DNA of 64,000 bases from Diploscapter coronatus (taxonomy: Eukaryota > Nematoda > Chromadorea > Rhabditida > Rhabditidae): the NCBI GenBank assembly GCA_964036155.1, contig OZ038422.1, positions 17,507,201 through 17,571,200 on the forward strand, in the 5' to 3' direction. Under the pieces are notes generated by a model that worked only from the letters and a program-made list of their open reading frames with translations, made no database searches and was not told the DNA's origin. Of the stretch, positions 60,001 to 64,000 are shown piece by piece. Position 1 is the first letter of the stretch. Each line of letters opens with the position of its first letter. The position numbers and the translations under genes are program-made.

Positions 60001-63000
60001 CGTTAAAGTGTTTGAATTGAACTTAGCAAAACAGCAGTAGGAATAATATAACGATCTACAATTGCTGCAGTGGTATTGAAATGCATGCCCCTCATTCAAT
60101 ATTTGCTTCTTATGTAAGATGCTGAAAGTACTGAAGACTAAATTATGCTCACCTATGCACAGCAATGGAGAAAGTGAGTGGTTTGAGAATGTTGCAAGTG
60201 GATTCGATGTCCATGGTGTGCTCCTTGACTCGGCAGATTCCGAACTGCATGTCCGTCAGCTTCACATCCATTCTGTCCATCACTTCTTTCGAATGATTCT
60301 TGTCTCCCATTATCTTGTTCGCCACTCTGATTTTTCCTGAAAGCAAAAATGTATGAGATAAAGATAATCCAAGCATAAAAGTTGCAGAAACAATTTCATT
60401 GTGAAACCAAAGCAATATTGGACGGATTAGAAAGAGGAAAGAGTCGCAGTTATTCTTGTCGAGTTGAAATAAAATCGTGAAAATTCGGAAGTGGAAGAGT
60501 GAAAAATGAAATTTGCGCGATAGAATCGACAAACCGGGATGAACGACGAGAGCGTGAAGGTTGTTGAAGGATCGAGGGACAATTATTTGCAGGGACTCGA
60601 GAGTGACGTTCAGATGAATGCGGGGCGGATTCAACTTCATCATCTGCTTCACGTTTTCTGCTGCAGCAGCTGCCTTTTCCGCGGCTATCTGCAATTATCG
60701 CGATAATCTTAATCAAGGATCCTTTCATCAAACCGCTTGCGCAGCCTCTGCAGCCCTTTGTGCCTCGTTTTGGAAGGGAGCGACCCAGGCCATCAATCTG
60801 CACAGCCATAAATTCACGAACACGAATCGCATCTGAGCGAGTTGTAACTGCAAAATATTATATTTCTTTGGTCTTCAATAATTCGCCCAACCTTGACTTC
60901 CATGTCGATGTCAGTCGGCAGCATCTTCTTCTTCTCTTCCTCTGTTCTCTTATACTGTTTCATGGAGAATTTCAGCATCGTTTTGTCGCCAACCACAGAG
61001 AGCAGTTTGCTAAAATGAAAAAAAAATGATTCGATAAATACGCAGAAGAATCATCTTCATCTTTATTTGTGAAAAAGATCTTTTTCCATTTGTGTTTACG
61101 AAATGGAGGTGAATAATCAATTGATAAAAATACCAAGATGCAATAGAAGTCATGAAAGAGTAATGGCTAACCTGTAGAGAGCTCCAGGCGTCTTGTCTTC
61201 CATTTGAATGGCCTGCAGCGCTGCGCTTACTGCCGTCTCTTTCTCAGTCATTTTCGCAACAACATCTACCTGAAAAGATACATGTTTCCCCTTCTATTTC
61301 TAGTGTCCTGGGAAATTTTCAATCTACATCTTCTTTCTCTTCGAACAATAACCACAAATCTTTAACCTTCCATTATCAAAAATTTTACTAACCAAAGAAA
61401 TGGTGAGCTTCGTCTCAACTCCCGAGTCCTTTCCAATGATGAGTTGGAGAGAGGTGATCTTTCCCAAGGCCCTCAGCTTGATAACTTTGCTTCTGTCCTC
61501 CACCGTCTCTTCGCCTGTCGTTCTCTTCCTCGACTCCCTGCTCGACTTCATATTCGTGTCACTCGGACTGTTTGCGAGGGAAGAGATGCTGCAAGAAAGT
61601 TTTTTTTTTTTTTATCATTTTTAGGGTCAAGACTACTCAAGAGAGTAATTTTACTCCAGCTGATGATCATGGCTTTTTATTTTCTACAGCACCCTTTCAA
61701 ATATAAGAGCGGAACAGAATTGTTGCACATTATCTATATCACAACTCCCCTACCTCTGACTGAGTTCCCTGGAAAGCCTCCTACCCGCATCGGTCGTGGC
61801 GATTTCCAATTTTTTGTTCTCCTCGGGCGATTGCAGCTCTGCCAGCTTTCCTTGCAATTCTTCCGCAAATGCCTTCATCTTCATCAGGCCTTGCTGAAAA
61901 TCATTCATATAGAATAGAATTTCGTGGATGAATAGGGTTTATCACATGTGAGAGTACATTTTTATCGATACTATTGAAGTAATAATTCGTCTATCATGTG
62001 TTTCCAGTGAAGCTAGCCTTTCCAATAAAATTCCCCATACCTGACAAAATCGAGTTCGACATCAAAGCGCATAAGCTAACGGCAAATCTCAGTCATTCTA
62101 TACCTCAACCCATTTAGGACAACTATTTTCCTCATTTTCATTGAAATTCAACTGTCCTCTGACAATAGGATTGATTTTTGATGGAGGAACAAAGGAGTTT
62201 GGCTGCTCCAAACAAGTGAAGATATGAAAATTATTTTTAAAATGCCGCCATGTTATACGCCTTGGTGTAGATTTCGAATTTTTAGGAATTGTCAAATTTT
62301 ATCGGGAACAACCACTTCGTAGGGATAAAAATCGATGAATATGTATCAGTAAAAATTCAAAGTAAAGAAATGTTGTTGGGAAGGAGATTTTATAAATGCA
62401 TTCAGATACAAAAAAAAAACTAAATAAAGCTTTCTTACCTGATGCAGAGCGACAGTGAGAGTTGTGAAGTTGAAATCGATAGCCTGTTCTGTCATTTTGT
62501 ACTCTGTCGCGAAGAAGGGAGAGGCCGGGTTTGCCTGAGTTTAGAACTTTCGAATACGTGCCTTTGCCAACAAATGTTCTACCTGGACGAATTTAAGTGT
62601 CATGAGAGCTCCGTGCGACTCCGAATTATCGATGAGATAAAGATGGGGACGGTTCTCGTTCAGACTCTTGAATGTCGGCATCACGATGTGGATCGAGCCG
62701 AGCTGAAAACAAAAACTTCGTTGAAAGCAAATTCAGATTTCATCGAACTTCCCTTGTCCGTTTTAAATTAAAGATTAGACCCATTCATTTCTTATTACAA
62801 AACAATTTGAGCCATAGGAAAATCATAGAAAAATCGTTATCGTGTTTATTAACAATCGGTCCAGGTAAAGGAAGGATATGTGAAAGGGGGTGTAAGAACG
62901 AAAAATTCATTATCATAATCTTTCCGAAATCGCTGGTTCAATTTTTATATTTTTTTCTCTAAGTTCCATTAGCATCAAGATACTGTATGTTCATGCTATT

Positions 63001-64000
63001 CTCAGTGCTCTACACTGGAGATCCATAGAGCAAAGGTATTCTCTTTTCATTGTTAATTACATCATATCGTGAACATAGTTTCAAGGAATACCTCTGCATC
63101 GACGACCATGTCGAACGTGCGCATCTGCAGCTTGCAGCCCATTCGCCGAATCGAAATGTCGCAGAGGATTTTGTCGTCCTGCGAGACGATTACTCCAACC
63201 TGCAAATACATTCAGTAAATATTCTCTCTCAAACACAAATGCGACCTGATTGAATTTAAGATCGACCTCGAGCTTCACTTGTTGTTGCATCGACTTCTCG
63301 TCTTTTCTCTTGTTTTCATCTGTCTTTCCATCGTCAATCTGAAAGGAAATGATGATGTTAGAACGAAAGATGGCTATATAAGACAGTGAAAAGTGCATAA
63401 ACTCTTAATTAGGCAAGCTATTTCTTCGAAGGGGTGGAAGTAAATTTCATGCGCCCGCCTATATATCTCATTATGCTCGAGTAGTGATTTTTGTGCGCTA
63501 ATAATAATAATAAAACAGAAAAATGTCTATTGCAATAAATAACCACTTCTTCAGCCTTCATGATGGTGAGCATTTTTGTCATGTTGTTGAGAACGGCATC
63601 GTCCTTGGTGGCAAACAACTCATGCAGCACATCAGACTCTGACTCTGAAGGGGGTTTCGGAATCGACAGTAGCAGTTTGGCCAGCATGATGAGTCGCTTG
63701 TCGGAAAAGGACAGCACGATGTCTGGCAGATCGCCCAGAATGCGCAATCTAAACAGGCGTCGATAGAGAACACTAAGAGAATATTTTTGCGTTAAAATTT
63801 ACAAGTTCATACGCAAAATACCTTTTGCTGGAATACATTATTCTTACAGACTCAAAGAAATATTCTAGTGTTTTTTTTTCAAGCAGAGAAGGGAAGCCAA
63901 CTTTGTCAGTTGCAGATCGTTGATGCAACATTTGTGGATATGAATATTCAGTCCAGTAGGTTTGAGAAAGTGCAGAGTGCTCTCCTTCTCGCTCAGGGAT
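46927..64000 (-). CDS. vps-13: VPS13 bridge-like lipid transfer protein, N-terminus outside the window
   Basis: About 53 exons (roughly 2,460 codons) of VPS13 run from the right edge to the TAG at 46927-46929. Typical VPS13 length is about 3,100-3,200 aa, so the chorein N-terminus and some 700 residues lie beyond 64000. VPS13 is a rod with a hydrophobic groove that moves phospholipids between membranes at contact sites. Visible in order are groove (RBG repeat) segments, a VAB adaptor-binding region, the highly conserved [29 protein letters not shown] signature and a C-terminal PH-like domain ending NSAMQQ. Most introns are short; the longest is 53113-54078. The protein is probably closest to VPS13A/C. 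Exon lists are given in the three part entries. Phases were checked for most but not all joins. Confidence 0.93.
51362..56205 (-). other. vps-13: VPS13 part 2: VAB (Vps13 adaptor-binding) region
   Basis: Exons: 56080-56205, 55942-56028, 55748-55894, 55388-55608, 54934-55073, 54581-54751, 54434-54538, 54079-54180, 53029-53112, 52667-52774, 52279-52425, 52074-52193, 51890-52009, 51362-51588. Repeated modules each carry a conserved Asn in a hydrophobic strand: [60 protein letters not shown] and [17 protein letters not shown]. In yeast this domain binds PxP adaptor motifs that target Vps13 to organelles, and the Asn residues are essential (known for the family). That they act the same way here is inference. 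Confidence 0.75.
56458..64000 (-). other. vps-13: VPS13 part 1: groove-forming (RBG repeat) region
   Basis: Exons (approximate to a few nt): 63902-64000 partial, 63547-63748, 63246-63338, 63092-63199, 62583-62702, 62439-62534, 61785-61893, 61393-61588, 61172-61269, 60892-61009, 60734-60847, 60535-60688, 60153-60336, 59686-59902, 59212-59359, 59082-59167, 58866-59031, 58581-58683, 58421-58535, 57938-58126, 57590-57843, 57085-57253, 56908-57029, 56458-56659. Recognisable pieces include [66 protein letters not shown] and [15 protein letters not shown], matching the alternating beta-strand pattern of VPS13. Low-complexity inserts ([20 protein letters not shown]) probably lie in disordered loops. 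Confidence 0.8.

Overview
The window is eukaryotic nuclear DNA, almost certainly from a nematode outside the best-known model species. Three signs point there. The muscleblind gene carries a single pair of CCCH fingers with the nematode-type N-terminus MYDENSN. Many introns are only 41-50 nt long with TTTCAG-type acceptors. There are also a nematode serpentine receptor of the Srt type and a near-perfect SL1-like spliced-leader sequence. No bacterial, CRISPR, tRNA or rRNA feature was seen. Gene models below were built by joining exons by hand through reading frame, splice phase and GT-AG signals. They have not been checked against transcripts.

Layout. 1-6854 is a long pyrimidine-rich stretch with no convincing coding exon, probably upstream or 5' intron sequence of muscleblind. 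6855-14492 (+) is muscleblind (nine coding exons, 364 aa), an RNA-binding splicing regulator. 17120-24324 (-) is an 18-exon gene for a signal-peptide-bearing, single-pass membrane protein of about 660 aa with two cysteine-rich ectodomain blocks; the first looks like a CPG4-type module. 26217-27959 (+) encodes a 125-aa cysteine-rich single-pass membrane protein. 28123-31815 (-) is a complete flavin-containing monooxygenase with one GC-AG intron. 34337-36522 (+) is an Srt-type seven-transmembrane chemoreceptor, followed by a second, incompletely resolved receptor-like gene (37775-39479). 39480-42246 shows no recognisable gene. 42973-43078 (-) holds the SL1-like candidate. 43875-46305 (-) is an F-box gene with unresolved joins. 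46927-64000 (-) is most of VPS13, the bridge-like lipid transfer protein, running off the right edge so that its N-terminus is missing.

The genes do not form an operon or a single pathway. The accessory content lies between them: two copies of a 210-bp Tc1/mariner-type MITE, several intronic or intergenic foldback repeats, a miRNA-like hairpin downstream of muscleblind, the receptor pair, and the SL-like element. Strong strand-asymmetric pyrimidine and purine tracts (1-9.4 kb C/T-rich; parts of 9.5-10.8, 20.4-20.9 and 24.3-24.9 kb A/G-rich) produce many long but spurious open frames.
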